64,000 nt of DNA, taken from contig CAIIXF020000011.1 in the NCBI GenBank assembly GCA_903813345.2, positions 687,001 to 751,000 on the forward strand. The letters are read 5' to 3'. Both the position numbers and the translations under genes were made by a program. Origin of the DNA: Owenia fusiformis (Eukaryota; Annelida; Polychaeta; Sabellida; Oweniidae). Below the pieces are notes generated by a model. It saw nothing but the letters and a program-made list of their open reading frames with translations. It was not told the origin of the DNA and did no database searches. Shown here piece by piece: positions 34,103 to 46,420 of this stretch. The stretch's first letter is position 1, and each line of letters starts with the position of its first letter.

Positions 34103-35197
34103 GGTCAAGTCGTACCCAAGACAACTCGTACCAAAGTCAAGTCGTACCCAAGACAACTCGTACCCAAGTTTATGTTTTGTTTTCAATCAAGTGTTGGAAT
34201 GGGTTTAAATGTGTGTTTATTCCACATATTCATAATCATTGTTCAAAATATTAGAGGTATTTTTGTATGTTTATGAGTGTTTGGAACAAGTGTCACATCT
34301 TCAAGATGGTTTTATTAAAAATATAAAGATTTATCAATACTTGGGCCTAATTTCTTATTTAACAGACATTTAGGATTTCATATTATCAGATTAAAGAATG
34401 TTAATTCTTAGAGCCACATTTAGCAGTAACATAATTCTAAATAATATTATATTATTCATACATGATATTATACACTTTGTATGCATGCGCTCAAATATGA
34501 TCCAATTATGTTCAAAATGGAAAAGAAATTAACAGATTAAACTTCCCTTATTAACTTTATCTAAATGCACTTAGCTAAATTAATTGTTTGATTTATTTGT
34601 AGAAAAGTAAAGAAGTAAATGTAAATATATATTAGTTAATTAATTATGGTATTTTATATGATAGTTTGATTGAACGTAAAATGGAATTCTGGTGACTGTT
34701 TTCCAACAGTATGAAGCAAGAAGATATGGAACAGAGGGTATGATCCTCAGCATGGTGTGAGATTAGGAAAGACAACAAGCATACTATTGGTTGACAGTGA
34801 CATGTGGGTGGAGCAATAACAGGCATGAAAAATAGCACAGAGTGTGTGGTATATTCCTCCCATTTTCCTAATGAAGCATTAGGGTTTATATATGTATGAC
34901 AAAAAAGTCGAGAACAAGCCTTTCAAAGCACTTCTTTTATTTAAAAAAGGTGATCCAAGTTAAAACAAAATGCTTTGCTTAATCCATTGAGAAAAATGTC
35001 TTCTAAATTCAGAAAAAATATTGAGGCTTATTTGCTTTACATAATAACAATAAAACATTATTATGCAGACTCAATTTGTTTTCCTAATATGCACCAATAA
35101 TACTGAAAATAAACTTGTGTATGAATTGTCTTGGGTACCAGTTGTCTTGGGTACAAGTTGTTTTGGGTGCGAGTTGTCTTGGGTACGAGTTGACTAG
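34103..35197. mobile_element. TIR element with ends made of 'gtacccaagacaact' repeats
   Basis: The left end has the words 'gtcgtacccaagacaactcg' twice within 60 bp, and the right end has the inverse four times (35125-35192). The 1.1 kb between is AT-rich without a gene. It abuts the right end of the Harbinger element, so it may have inserted at or beside that end. Target duplication not determined. Confidence 0.6.
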
Positions 35198-35329
35198 GAA
35201 GCACTGCATGTATTAAAATGTATATCTCTCAATAAATACGTGGTTAATTACTTGGATGGATTAATTTTATCGCACCCTCAGGTGCTTTATTGTAATCAGT
35301 TTGCTGGGCGGGCGGTTGGGCCGACGGGC

Positions 35330-36645
35330 ATCTCGAATAATCTTGTCTACAGGTTTCCAGCCAAACCATTTGAGGGATTCATTTGAAAATCTCAGGGATG
35401 TTTCTACCTATGAAAGTTTAGAACTGATTAGTTTTTCGACATTCTGGATAAATGTTAAGACGGCCATTTTGGATTTTCCATCCTAAAATCTTGTCAGTCA
35501 GGGCTTGTCTACAGGTTATCAGCCAAACCGTTTGAGGGATTCATTTCAAATTCTCAGGGATGTTTCTACCTATGAAAGTTTAGAACTGATTAGTTTTCCG
35601 GCATTCTGGGTAAATGTTAAGGCGGCCATTTTAAATTTTCCGTCCTAAAATCTTGTCTGTCAAGGCTTGACTACAGGTTTCCAGCCAAACCGTTTGAGGG
35701 ATTCATTTGAAATTCTCAGGGATGTTTCTACCTATGAAAATTTAGAACTGATTAGTTTTTCGACATTCTGGATAAATGTTAAGACGGCCATTTTGTATTT
35801 TTCGTCCTAAAATCTTGTCAGTCAGGGCTTGTCTACAGGTTTCCAGCCAAACCCTTTGAGGGATTCATTTGAAATTCTCAGGGATGTTTTTACCTATGAA
35901 AGTTTAGAACTGATTAGTTTTTCGGCATTCTTGGTAAATGTTAAGGCGGCCATTTTGGATTTTTCCGTCCTAAAATCTTGTCTGTCAAGGTTTGTCTACA
36001 GGTTTCCAGCCAAACCGTCTGAGGGATTCATTTGAAATTCTCAGGGATGTTTCTACCTATGATAATTTAGAACTGATTAGTTTTTCGGCATTCTGGGTAA
36101 ATGTTAAGGCGGCCATTTTTGATTTTCCGTCCTAAAATCATTTCTGTCAAGGCTTGTCTACAGGTTTCCAGCCAAACCGTTTGAGGGATTCATTTGAAAT
36201 TCTCAGGGATGTTTCTACCTATAAAAGTTTAGAACGGATTAGTTTTTCGGCACTCTGGGTAAATGTTAAGGCGGCCATTTTGGATATTCCGTCCTAAAAT
36301 CTTGTCAGTCAAGGCTTGTCTACAGGTTTCCAGCCAAACCATTTTAGAGATTCATTTTGAAATTCTCAGGGATGTTTCTACCTATGAAAGTTTAGAACTG
36401 ATTAGTTTTCCGGCATTCTGGGTAAATGTTAAGGCGGCCATTTTTGATTTTCCGTCCTAAAATCTTGTCTGTCAAGGCTTGTCTACAGGTTTCCAGCCGA
36501 ACCGTTTGAGGGATTCATTTGAGATTCTCAGGGATGTTTCTACCTATGAAAGTTTAGAACTGATTAGTTTTTTGACATTCCGGATAAATGTTAAGGCCGC
36601 CATTTTGGATTTTCCGTCCTAAAATCTTGTCTGTCAAGGCTTGCA
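35330..36645. repeat. Satellite-like tandem array, about 162-bp period, eight units
   Basis: Units start 'cttgtctacaggtttccagc' and run through 'gggattcatttgaaattctc', 'agaactgattagtttttcgg' and 'aaggcggccattttggattt'. Starts lie near 35342, 35504, 35666, 35828, 35990, 36154, 36316 and 36478. Units are highly alike. 162 is a multiple of three, so one frame stays open across parts of the array and gives repeated peptide frames that are not a gene. Confidence 0.93.
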
Positions 36646-36649
36646 CTGC

Positions 36650-37150
36650 GTCAAAAGCACTTAAATCTCCATGGGATTTATAAAATATTTAGCGATTATT
36701 AAGAAAAATAATTCAACAATCACCGTAAATAGTTGACCTTCGTTTAGATAGAAATCACTAAATACCAACTAGGTATTTAAGTCATATACCGTTTTTCAAA
36801 TAACCCATGAATAGTGTTGGATATTTATGATGTATTTATTTACTGCTTGGAATGTATTTGTAGTTTATTAACGTGTATTCATCATGTCATGTAAATACAC
36901 AGGGGTATCCATTGGGGTATTAATGCCATCTGACCAGAGTTACGTCATCCATCTTATTTGATACCAATGAGTATTTATGGTATTTATAACGTAATGTTGA
37001 TACTCTGATTTAAGAGTATCAATGGTCATTTAGCCCCAGTTTCGTCACGCTATTGGATTAATGATATATATACCTAAACGCATTTGCGCTAGATTATGAG
37101 GTATTTTCAAATTATTAGTAAGTATTCGTCTGATCGATCATCACTTTTTA
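36650..37150. other. Unassigned AT-rich spacer
   Basis: Lies between the satellite and the next MITE. Words such as 'tatttatggtatttataacg' give it a loosely repetitive look. No gene is seen. Confidence 0.4.
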
Positions 37151-37155
37151 TGATA

Positions 37156-38032
37156 CACTCCCCTCCATAAGTTTGGCAACCTTTTTTCTCCATTGAACTA
37201 CGTGTTAAAGCCTCTTTACGTTTGAATTTTTATTTACTTAACCGGCGATGAAATAACTTATAATATTAATGGAAACGTAACTTGACCTTATTTCCAATAC
37301 CTCCAAATTTGCTTAATTTTTTTCCTCAATTACAATAGGTCGAAAATTGATGATAACTTTGATGAATTTTTGAAAATCGTCATTCCCATGTAATCCAATG
37401 GGAAATGGAGGGTTCGGGGCAAATCAGAAATCAGGATATCTTTTCAGTAAAAGATTCAGCAAAAAATATTTTCATATGGAAAATTGAATTGTCTAACTTT
37501 TTTGAACACTAAGTGTTTAGTTTATTTGATGAATATTAAAGTTACAGCGCTTCAAAGTCATTTTTGAAATGAATTTTTCGCCTCCTGTGTTATTTCAATG
37601 GGAGAGTTTTTTTGAAAAACAATTTTGACTTTAAAGCCCTATTACTTTGTTGAACCTGGAGAAACATATCAATTTTTTGTTAAATAAAGTTAATAAATTC
37701 AATTACCTGCCTAACTCGTATTTTTTGCAAGGACTCGGATGGATGGATATTCTGTCATATGACATATGGCAAACCTACCATTTCCCATTGGTTAACATGG
37801 AAATGTCGATTTTCAAAAATTCATCAAATTCATCATCAATTTTCGACCTACTGTAATTGAGGAAAAAAAATGAGAAAATTTGGAGGTATTGGAATTCAAG
37901 TCAAATTACGTTTCCATTAATAGTATAAGTATTTTCATCGCAGGTTAAGTAAATAAAAATTCAAAGGTAAAGAGGCTTTAACACGTAGTTCAATGGGGGA
38001 AAAAAAGGTTGCCAAACTTATGGAGGGGAGTG
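37156..38032. mobile_element. TA-site MITE 'CACTCCCCTCC' family, copy 2
   Basis: 877 bp with inverted ends, flanked by TA on both sides (37154-37155 and 38033-38034). Nearly identical to copy 1 and in the same direction. The spread of near-identical copies suggests recent activity. Confidence 0.92.
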
Positions 38033-38034
38033 TA

Positions 38035-38475
38035 AATACATCAAGTGCTTATTTAAGGGTACTTATAGTATAAAACAGGATTTCTCAATGGATTGGGGGG
38101 GGGGGGGCGCTGCGGTATATACTCTGTCCTGGTTATAATATTGAAGCATATTAATGCGATATGACCTAGCTTCACTATGTGGCAAAATGTACAATTTATT
38201 TTAATAGCTTTATTAATAATCTATTTTACATTCATTAAACTTTAATTGACATATAGTCCGGACATATAATCAGGCATGTACAGTCCATATTGTTAGTACC
38301 TCAGTTGATATACTCGATTTTGATTGGTCAACGAGCGGTGAATAATTTTAACTGTACACCGCGCAATGCATTGCCGGTGAATAATATTCCCAGCATTCCA
38401 CTAAAATGACGTCATTATCAGACGATAAAATGGCCGCCGCTAGCACTAGCCGTTTCAAAAAAGTTGAAGATGAGG
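38035..38475. other. Spacer between two MITE copies
   Basis: Contains a G run (38096-38107). The stretch 38310-38460 has 'tgacgtcattatcag' (a CRE-like word) and 'aaaatggccgccgctagcac'. No gene is seen. Confidence 0.4.
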
Positions 38476-38478
38476 ATA

Positions 38479-39353
38479 CACACCCCTCCATAAGTTTGGC
38501 AACCTTTTTCCCCCATTGAACTACGTGCTAAAGCCTCTTTACCTTTGAATTTTTATTTACTTAACCTGCGATGAAAATACTTATAATATTGATGAAAACG
38601 TAATTTGACTTGAATTCCAATACCTCCAAATTTTCTCAATTTTTTTCCTCAATTACAATAGGTCGAAAATTAATGATAAATTTGATGAATCTTTGAAAAT
38701 CGACATTCCCATGTTAACCGATGGAAAATGGTAGGTTTACCGCAAGTCATATGACAGAATATCCATCCATCCGAGTCCTTGCAAAAAATACGAGTTAGGC
38801 AGGCAATTGAATTTGCTAACTTTATTTAACAAAAAATTGATATGTCTCTTCAGGTTCAACAAAGTTATAGGGCTTTAAAGTCAAAATTGTTTTTCAAAAA
38901 TCCTCTCCCATTGAAATAACACAGGAGGCAAAAAATTATTTTCAAAAATGACTTTGAAGCGCTGTAACTTTAATATTCATCAAATAAACTAAACACTTAG
39001 TGTTCAAAAAAGTTAGACAATTCAATTTTCTATATAGAAATATTTTTTTGCTGAATCTTTAACTGAAAAGATATCCTGATTTCTGATTTGCCCCGAACCC
39101 TCCATTTCCCATTGGATTACATGGGAATGACGATTTTCAAAAATTCATCAAATTTATCATCAATCTTCGACCTATTGTAATTGAGGAAAAAAATCGAGAA
39201 AATTTGGAGGTATTGGAAATAAAGTCAAGTTACGTTTACATCAATATTATAAGTTATTGCATCGCCGGTTAAGTAAATAAAAATTCAAACGTAAAGAGGC
39301 TTTAATACGTAGTTCAATGGGGAAAAAGGTTTCCAAACTTATGGAGGGGAGTG
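38479..39353. mobile_element. TA-site MITE 'CACTCCCCTCC' family, copy 3 (inverted)
   Basis: 875 bp flanked by TA on both sides. The asymmetric interior ('atggatggatattctgtcat') is reversed relative to copies 1 and 2. Its left end reads CACACCCCTCC, one base off the other copies. It is only 446 bp from copy 2. Confidence 0.92.
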
Positions 39354-39576
39354 TATTATTAGTCTCTTAGAGAGTAAAGACAGTCAAAATACGAAGAAAA
39401 ATCTAAAACTTTGTACAAAGCTTTTAGTGGACTTCGCCTTAGGAGAGTAATTTGACTCCATTGAGTGAACTTACTGCCGTGGCAGATGTTTGCCATGAAC
39501 GTCTCGAGGGTCTGGATCCAACTTCAAGTCAACTTCAAGGGTCAGAAAAATCTAAGATATTCTTCGGACTAACAAA

Positions 39577-39709
39577 ACAATTATAGACCTCTCCATTCGG
39601 TTTACTGCCAAAATTATATCCCTCGACTGTAAACCTCGACCTACGGTCTCGGTTTACAGTCTCGGGATATACTTTTGACAGTAAACCTCTGGAGAGGTCA
39701 ATAATTGTA
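39577..39709. mobile_element. Short foldback MITE (133 bp)
   Basis: 'acaattatagacctctcc' and 'ggagaggtcaataattgt' pair, and the pairing continues through 'ggtttactg' and 'cagtaaacc'. The centre is also palindromic ('ctgtaaacctcgac', 'cggtttacagtctcg'). Confidence 0.7.
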
Positions 39710-39714
39710 TATTA

Positions 39715-40460
39715 TGTAATATATGAATGATGTTAAATTATACTATGAATCTACAGATTCACCGAATCCAAACCTCTTCATTATATCGTTAACTACAGGG
39801 TGACTAAAAGAAGGTGCAACCCGTAACACAGTTAATAAATAAATAAAACATATAAATACTATTGCTTAACGTTAATATTTTACCCATAATAAAGCTAAGA
39901 TAATCAAATTCCCTGAGTTTCATGTCTCTCATTCAAACGGTTCTTCTATATTGTCTTTCAAAGGCTATGTTCGGTTTCGCCTACTTGGCCACACCAGAGC
40001 ACTTCGTTTAACAGTTCTTTGATCTATCAGAGGGTCCTATACAATACGCTTTCTCTCATGGCTGCATGGGTGTAATCTCCAAGTTTACGGTCCTGAATCA
40101 TTTTATCTAGGATCTTGATTAAAGCCTTCTGTTCTCCATCGTGGAGTCCCGGGCGTGGAGTACTCAAGTTGACCGTTTCACTTTCGAACTCCTCGTCAGA
40201 CACTATTTCGGTTGATCCTCCAATACTCAACATATGGAATTGTCTCATTTACTGACCATCTTCCCTCTATAGTTTAGTCTAAAACAATAAAATGCATATG
40301 TTATATGAGCATCGTCAATAATGAAGCTACTACCACTCCTGTAATGAGATGGGAGGTTAACAAATATATAAAATGCTTGAACTAAGGGGAAAATCTTGCT
40401 TAGCAATAGCGTTACAATAAAATGTAGTCACAGGATTATAAATACTTATTGACACAGGTG
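39715..40460. other. Unassigned DNA with one small minus-strand frame
   Basis: A 73-residue minus frame at 40027-40248 is acidic at its N-terminus ('EIVSDEEFESETVN') and ends 'AAMRESVLYRTL'. Its composition is protein-like, but I recognise no domain and no neighbours support it. The rest shows nothing. Confidence 0.3.
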
Positions 40461-40465
40461 TGTAC

Positions 40466-40612
40466 CTACTTGTTGCCATATTATTGTACCTTCTTATTGC
40501 CACAATATTGTACCTACTTATTGCCACAGGATTGTACCTACTTATTGCCACAGGATTGTACCTACTTAATGCCACAGGATTGTACCTACTTAATGCCACA
40601 GGATTACCACAA
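40466..40612. repeat. Minisatellite, 24-bp units
   Basis: About five to six copies of 'ttgccacaggattgtaccta' plus 'ctta', with diverged versions on each side up to 40685. The unit length is a multiple of three, so periodic frames on both strands stay open and are not genes. Confidence 0.88.
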
Positions 40613-40689
40613 GATTGTTCCTTACCTTTAAACTTACCTTTAAAACGTATAGCCACAGCCGTGTACCTACGTATAGCCACGTGATTCAT

Positions 40690-43235
40690 GTTTCTAAAAC
40701 TTCAGATATCAAAAGACTAATTAGGCACCTGATTGCGAAAGTTTGATAGCATTTCGATCGCCGCGATTTTACAAGCGTATTGTTGAAGTAGCGATCGTGT
40801 TCTTGAGATCTTGATAACTTCCTATTTTAAGTTTTTGGTTGGAAGCAATGAGTGTATCGGACTTTCTCAAGTCCACATAATGAAACAATACCCCTTTATA
40901 TTAGTCCAATTGGAATTTGCATAAACATACCAGTTTTATATTGCAAAAAGAACTATAATTAATAGCCTATACGTAAAAGTATCATGATAAACCATGACAT
41001 CTCATGTCTGCTCGGCATGTTTCAGGTGTAACAGAAAGATGCTATGAGTATCAGAATGACATAAAAGGGTTTTGTTTGGTATTCAAAATAATTGTAAATA
41101 ATATTCAATTCATTATACAATTGAATAATTACGATGCATCAATAAATACAATGTACATGAAATTCGCCTGTTTAATATAATATTCATTTTTACAGGATAG
41201 CGGGATGCTACGAGACGGATAGAAGGAAGAGGGGCGAGGCCGAAGGGGTTGGTGCAAGCCTTCACTACAGACAGGAGTTAATGCATTATGGGATTCGACG
41301 CATCCGTTGAAGTTCTGAAAAATATTTGGTGATAATTAATTCAATGAATGCATTCGACCATTTGCAACCACAACTGACTTTCGAATCCCAAGAGTCAGTG
41401 GGTTACTTGGCGTTCATACATGTTAATTTGCAGTTACTTGTTCACTATTTATATTTGAAAGTTAATAATTAAGGGTTTGTACACCCTTTGCATTCGTTCG
41501 ACTTCACTTCTAAAATAGAGCTTCGTCTTCAAGTTTACAACTAGACTCTGCGCGCAGGGTAAAGGGTTTGCGTTATCTTTCAGATATAAGAGAGATTAAT
41601 TCAGCTACATGCATTTAGCAAAATTTGAACGTGTAATATTGTGACAAAATTTTTCCCCATCCAACGGTTTAAATTCCAGAGGGTTTCACTCGAATATATT
41701 TTTAATACCTGTGTGCCGCCCAAAAGAGCCCCCTTTTGAGCATTTTTTCCATGTCAATTTCCTCTCAAAATTGAAGGTTTCCATGTTTTATTTCTCTGAG
41801 ACTTATAATTGACTAAAAAATGTAACTTTCCAGTGATTTGGTCCAGGCTTCAGCAACTGATTAGACACATTTTATACAATGTTTTGTTGATAAACTGAAA
41901 TTTAACTTAAACAGGGTACTTTTTTAGAATATTTTCCATGTATTTTTCCTCTCAGATTGGCCAATTTCCATGTTTTATGCTCAAAGCCAAAATTGGCCGT
42001 GCTGCAACTTACCTAAGATCTTTATACTAAACTAGTCGAATTAAAAGACAACTTTGAGGGATATGCCCCAGGGAAAAATAGCTTTAAGTAGCTTAACCTC
42101 TTTATTGTTTTATTGGAGAGGTTAAGCTACCGTTTAAAATCCAAAACGCAACTTAAACGTATCAATCGGCCCTATACAAATACATGTAGAGTTCACACAT
42201 AAATAGCCGTTCAGCTCTAGTGTTTGTTTAGACTACACCATAGCTTGTAATGATTACATAGTATGCCATTGATGAAGTTCAATAGCTGGTTTTCTAATAC
42301 ATATTTTAAACGAGCTCGTTTCGTAAGATTATTAGAGTTAAATCATGCGTTACATACATCATCTTCTTCAGAAAGAATTATACTTTGTATCGAAATCAAA
42401 ATTCCAAGGATAGTATTCAACAGACATGAGTATAATGATTCCCGTTGATAGCAACGTGAAAATTTAAAATCTCCCGTTCTAAACACGCAACTTTGAAGTT
42501 GAACGGGTATCTGAAGTAGACTCAAGCGACACAATCCTATGTTGATTCAATGTACTTTGGGTTTACGTATACGTTTTGAAAAACCGTATTTGCTTAACCT
42601 CTCCATTACAGTTGGCGGCGATCGTGACAATTTCGAAAACAAAAAGCTCTATATTAGCAATATTGAAATAGATTTATTGTTTTTCCATGTTACATTATAT
42701 AAGCTTATATTGTTTCAGTTAGCATGTTCTTTTATTAATTTTGATATAGAAATGTTGCACTGCTGCCGTGCAGCTGTTTATTTCTTATGACTATTTAGCA
42801 AATATTTCACTCTATTGTGGTGAATACCTGTACATCCGTCACAATTGATACTAGTATTCCACGAATCCCCCTTGCAAATCCTGGCTACGGGCCTGGGTAT
42901 TAACCGAAAACAAATGAAATATTTGTTTTATTAAATGACTGTCCAGCTTACATCCTCAATAATACCTTGGGAAGACAAGATTAATCTTACTCAACATGTC
43001 GGAGCTATTTATGATTCAATACTCAGTATTGTCACTGGGATTTTGCCACATTGTTGTCATGAAAAATGTATTGAGCGTTTTGCCAAGAGAGAAAATTGGA
43101 TATAAAATTATGATATAAACCACCCTATCAGTCAAATGATCAAAAATAATTGTTTTCATTCACGCCTTCCTGCTTTACAGTATAATGTAGGCTGCTATTG
43201 AAGAATATACCAATAAACTCATTTCAGCGGGTACC
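40690..43235. other. Unassigned AT-rich DNA
   Basis: No gene is recognised. It contains the dispersed repeat shared with 12270-12610 (near 40990-41045). A short hairpin at about 42098-42129 pairs 'aacctctttattg' with 'ggagaggtt'. A hAT-like end word 'ctggctacgggcctg' lies at 42879. Small frames at 42263 and 42539 look like chance. Confidence 0.4.
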
Positions 43236-43240
43236 ATAGT

Positions 43241-43512
43241 CACACTAGTCTGTCCATAAACCGTAGCCTGTATTTCTTTAAAAATAATACAGGGTGCAGT
43301 AAAGTTGCAAATGGAGGACGTTTGTTTATTTCCATTTCTGATTTACTTCTTGTACATGTATATATCAAATATATTCACCAAGCAGTTTGCATTTTATTAT
43401 TACCAGAAAATCCCATCGACAAATATAGAGAATACCTCTCCATTTGCATCTTCACTGCAGCTTGAATTCCTATGAAAAAATACAGGCTACAGTATGGGGT
43501 TAGGGTAGTGTG
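43241..43512. mobile_element. Shortened relative of the 'CACACTACCCTA' element
   Basis: 272 bp with the ends CACACTAGTCTG and 'ttagggtagtgtg'. It shares inner sequence with 57854-59016 ('agttgcaaatggaggacg', 'ttccat-tttctga'). The flanks ATAGT and ATGAT nearly match as a 5-bp duplication. It looks like an internally deleted copy. Confidence 0.6.
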
Positions 43513-43514
43513 AT

Positions 43515-44295
43515 GATGGATTATTGGACCGCCCAGGGGCCTAAAGTTAAAGGTCTAATATTTCAGTGTGTTCAATGCTGAATGTTGATATTCATTTTGA
43601 AACACCACAACGACTGGCCACTGCACTATGGCCCGCTAATGCTCATGTCATATAGTAAAATATAAGACTTCTAAACAAGTATTATACCCTTAGAACAAGG
43701 TGGTTATTGTGGTTGTCTTGTTCTGCTTTTAGGGATTGCTTCACATGATGGATTTGATACATACACTTGTATTACAATCGCAATCAAAAGTTTTATATTT
43801 GTCAAAACAATAAGTATTATAAAAAAGAAGACTATTCACTAATCCATCAATTTCCCTGTTCAGCGGATGTTATGTTTGGCTACTTTGATTAAGAAAAAGT
43901 CTAAAGATCATCCAGAACTCTGATCAGAAGTCGTCTAGGACTCTGATTATAGAAAATATCGTCTCAGCCTTTGATTAGAGAGATCGCCTAGGTTTTCACC
44001 TTCAGACCCACCTTGTGGATGTGTATCATGAGCTTTCGAGAAATCAATGATAATATTTGCCCTTTCCAGAGTGATGGGGGCAGGGGGTCAACATTAAACA
44101 ACATGGATCATCACTTAAGTTAAAAGAGCTCAGAATCATGAAAAACTGCAAGATTTTAAATAAACTTTGAAGAAAGGCGGGCTTGAACCCCTCCCCCTTT
44201 CTGACTACGGGTCTGACTTTGTCAAATGCCATAGAGGTCGATTGCAATTATATTTGAGGGTCGCCATTTAAATGAAAGAAAAACATAAATTAAAT
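43515..44295. other. Unassigned DNA
   Basis: No gene. 'tctgactacgggtctgac' at 44203-44220 resembles the end of the element at 12627, and 'tcagacccaccttg' at 44005 could be its partner. The pairing is too weak to call. Confidence 0.35.
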
Positions 44296-44299
44296 ATTA

Positions 44300-44560
44300 A
44301 AACTTTCCCACATTTTCACGTCTTTGCCTCTCTATGTTTGAATTTTTATTTTCTTATTCTTCAGGAAAAAATTAAACATACACAGATATAAGAATATGTG
44401 ACTTGATCCTATTCTAGATCTCAAAAGTTGAAAATTATTTTTGTAAAACCTCTCCCACAGAAATGATACAGAAGGAGGTGGAAATGACTTCGGAGCTCTA
44501 CAAATTAATGTTACCAAAGAACCTGACAGGCACACATGCACTCTTCGAGAGCGTTGTCAT
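44300..44560. repeat. Old diverged relative of the 'CACTCCCCTCC' MITE
   Basis: 'gaatttttattttctta' and 'cctctcccacagaaatgata' with 'aaatgacttcggagctctac' follow the same order as one arm of the MITE ('cctctcccattgaaataaca', 'aatgactttgaagcgctgta'). It has no clear ends. It suggests an older layer of the same family. Confidence 0.45.
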
Positions 44561-44564
44561 TTCT

Positions 44565-46420
44565 ATACTTAAATCAATTATCAGCAAACTTTATGATTTA
44601 AAATCAATTGTAGGCTATATGAAATTCCTCGTAGACTAACTTCTGTTAAAAATTAGTATAAATAAAACACAGAGATAAAACCAAAAGTCGCTTTGAAAAT
44701 CTAGGATGAAGAAAAGGTTAGCATTATCAACAAATGCACAGCCACTTGCAGATAAACCACTGTCCATATCATCCTCATCAGATAATCAAAGTCTCAGTGC
44801 AGTGACAGCTTTAGTAATATATCAATTATCAACTTTTTTCTATATCAATTACACGTTGATCCATAACATCCATATATTTATCTGTACGTTCCTGGCGCCC
44901 TTCAGAGATAATGTAATTAATGTAATACCCACTAGGGTGTCTAGCGGCTTGTTTTTATAGTGTATATTTATATAAGAATTATGAAATAAATAAAAATTGA
45001 ATTGAAAAAATTGAATTGAAAAGGTAGTGGATGAGAGTGATAACACAGATTTCATGTAAATATATTAATGATATTTTGCAGATGTGTGGAAAAAGTGATA
45101 TGTGATATTCCACAGATATCACTGACATTTTTCCACGGATTTGTAAACATCCTAAGTGAACTATGGTATAAATAGAATATCCTAACAATTTTCAAATTTT
45201 GGAGGCTGAAGTCTCAATCTTGCAACATTTTTTGGCTTATATATTTTCTTATGTGTACGTACATGCTAAAAATGTCAAAATGTATCTGTGTATAAATACA
45301 ATTAAAAATGAAATAACATTAGATATTTGTTTTTTATACAGTATGCTTGTATCTACTAAACTGATTTTATATATTATTATTCTGATGATGATGCATAAAG
45401 TTGGAGTTTATACAGAGTACACCAACAAACTAGTAATGCTATTTAGCTTAGTCATAACATCTTTAGTTTTCCTCAAATAATACAGGTACTTTGGGTATTT
45501 TTAGAAAAAAGGTATGACATGAGCCCAAAATATTTTAAAACTGAAACAATTTTGTCAAGAGTAATCATCTTGATCTTGCTAGATCTGATTCTGCCTTTAA
45601 ATTGTGCTGGAATATAGTCCAAACGTTGTTTGAATAGGGGAGTATTTCAAAGAATCAATGTTGGAAAGGTAACTATTTTGAACAGTAGTTAGCATTGAAT
45701 TAAGTATAAAAATTGACTGCATTACAAATTATGATAGATAAAGTATGACCTTCAAAGTAGTGCAACATTCATCATATGAGGGGGAGGGGGGTCACCTATT
45801 ATTGTGCATATATAGCTAGGATGACAATGCTATAACATAGCATTTTCCCCGGGAACAGCGAGTTGCATATCCTTTTTATTCGTCATCCTAGATCAAAATG
45901 AAAAATGGATGGATTAATAAATACATGTATTTCAAACATATAAATCCGCTTATTAAGGAATAACAATTAACACAACTGGAATAAATGTTCGAGCTATATA
46001 ATCAGCAATCTCAATGCAGATAACACCTAAAATTCCGTCTGGAACAAGCAACAATAACAAAAACAATTAACAGATTCGTGCCAATTAATTAATTATCAGA
46101 CTATGGATTTTTCATAGTTTATGCTTCAAGCAACTTCGTACCCCTCTCTTGTCAGTGAACATACAAGAAATCATCATTATATTTTCACATTGTACTTGAG
46201 GCAATTTTCATAAACTATAATTTTTTTTGAAGATATTAGCCACGTTGGCTAATAATTTTTTCAGCTTATCTGGAGCCCTGCATTGTACTTGAGGCAATTT
46301 TCATAAAACAAAGATCGCCATGTTAAATTATTGACGACTCGTTTAACTTGCAATATACTGCCTGTGTTGTTGGAACCAATTTCAAGGGGAACCCGTAAAA
46401 CAGAATACAAATATATTATA
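44565..46420. other. Unassigned AT-rich DNA
   Basis: No gene is recognised. Small hairpins are seen: 'gtggaaaaagtgatatgtga' with 'tcactgacatttttccac' (about 45085-45137), 'ctaggatgac' with 'gtcatcctag' (45815-45893), and 'ttagccacgttggctaa' (46236-46252). A 26-bp word 'ttgtacttgaggcaattttc' is repeated at 46190 and 46283. The frame 45199-45480 is hydrophobic and unsupported. Confidence 0.4.

Noticed and set aside
35301-36460. Repeated 60-69-residue frames starting near 'GFQPN'
   Set aside because: They lie in the 162-bp satellite units and reflect its period, not a gene family.
35330-36645. Possible CRISPR-like array
   Set aside because: There are no short repeats with unique spacers; the whole unit repeats, and the genome is eukaryotic.
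38404-38412. CRE-like 'tgacgtca' as a promoter of a host gene (also at 63730)
   Set aside because: No gene follows; the word occurs in otherwise unassigned and probably repeat-derived DNA.
40357-40689. Periodic frames on both strands ('NPVAISRY' repeats)
   Set aside because: They come from a 24-bp tandem repeat; unit length is a multiple of three, so frames stay open by chance.
42263-45480. Several 60-93-residue frames
   Set aside because: No domain, hydrophobic AT-driven composition, no splice or neighbour support.
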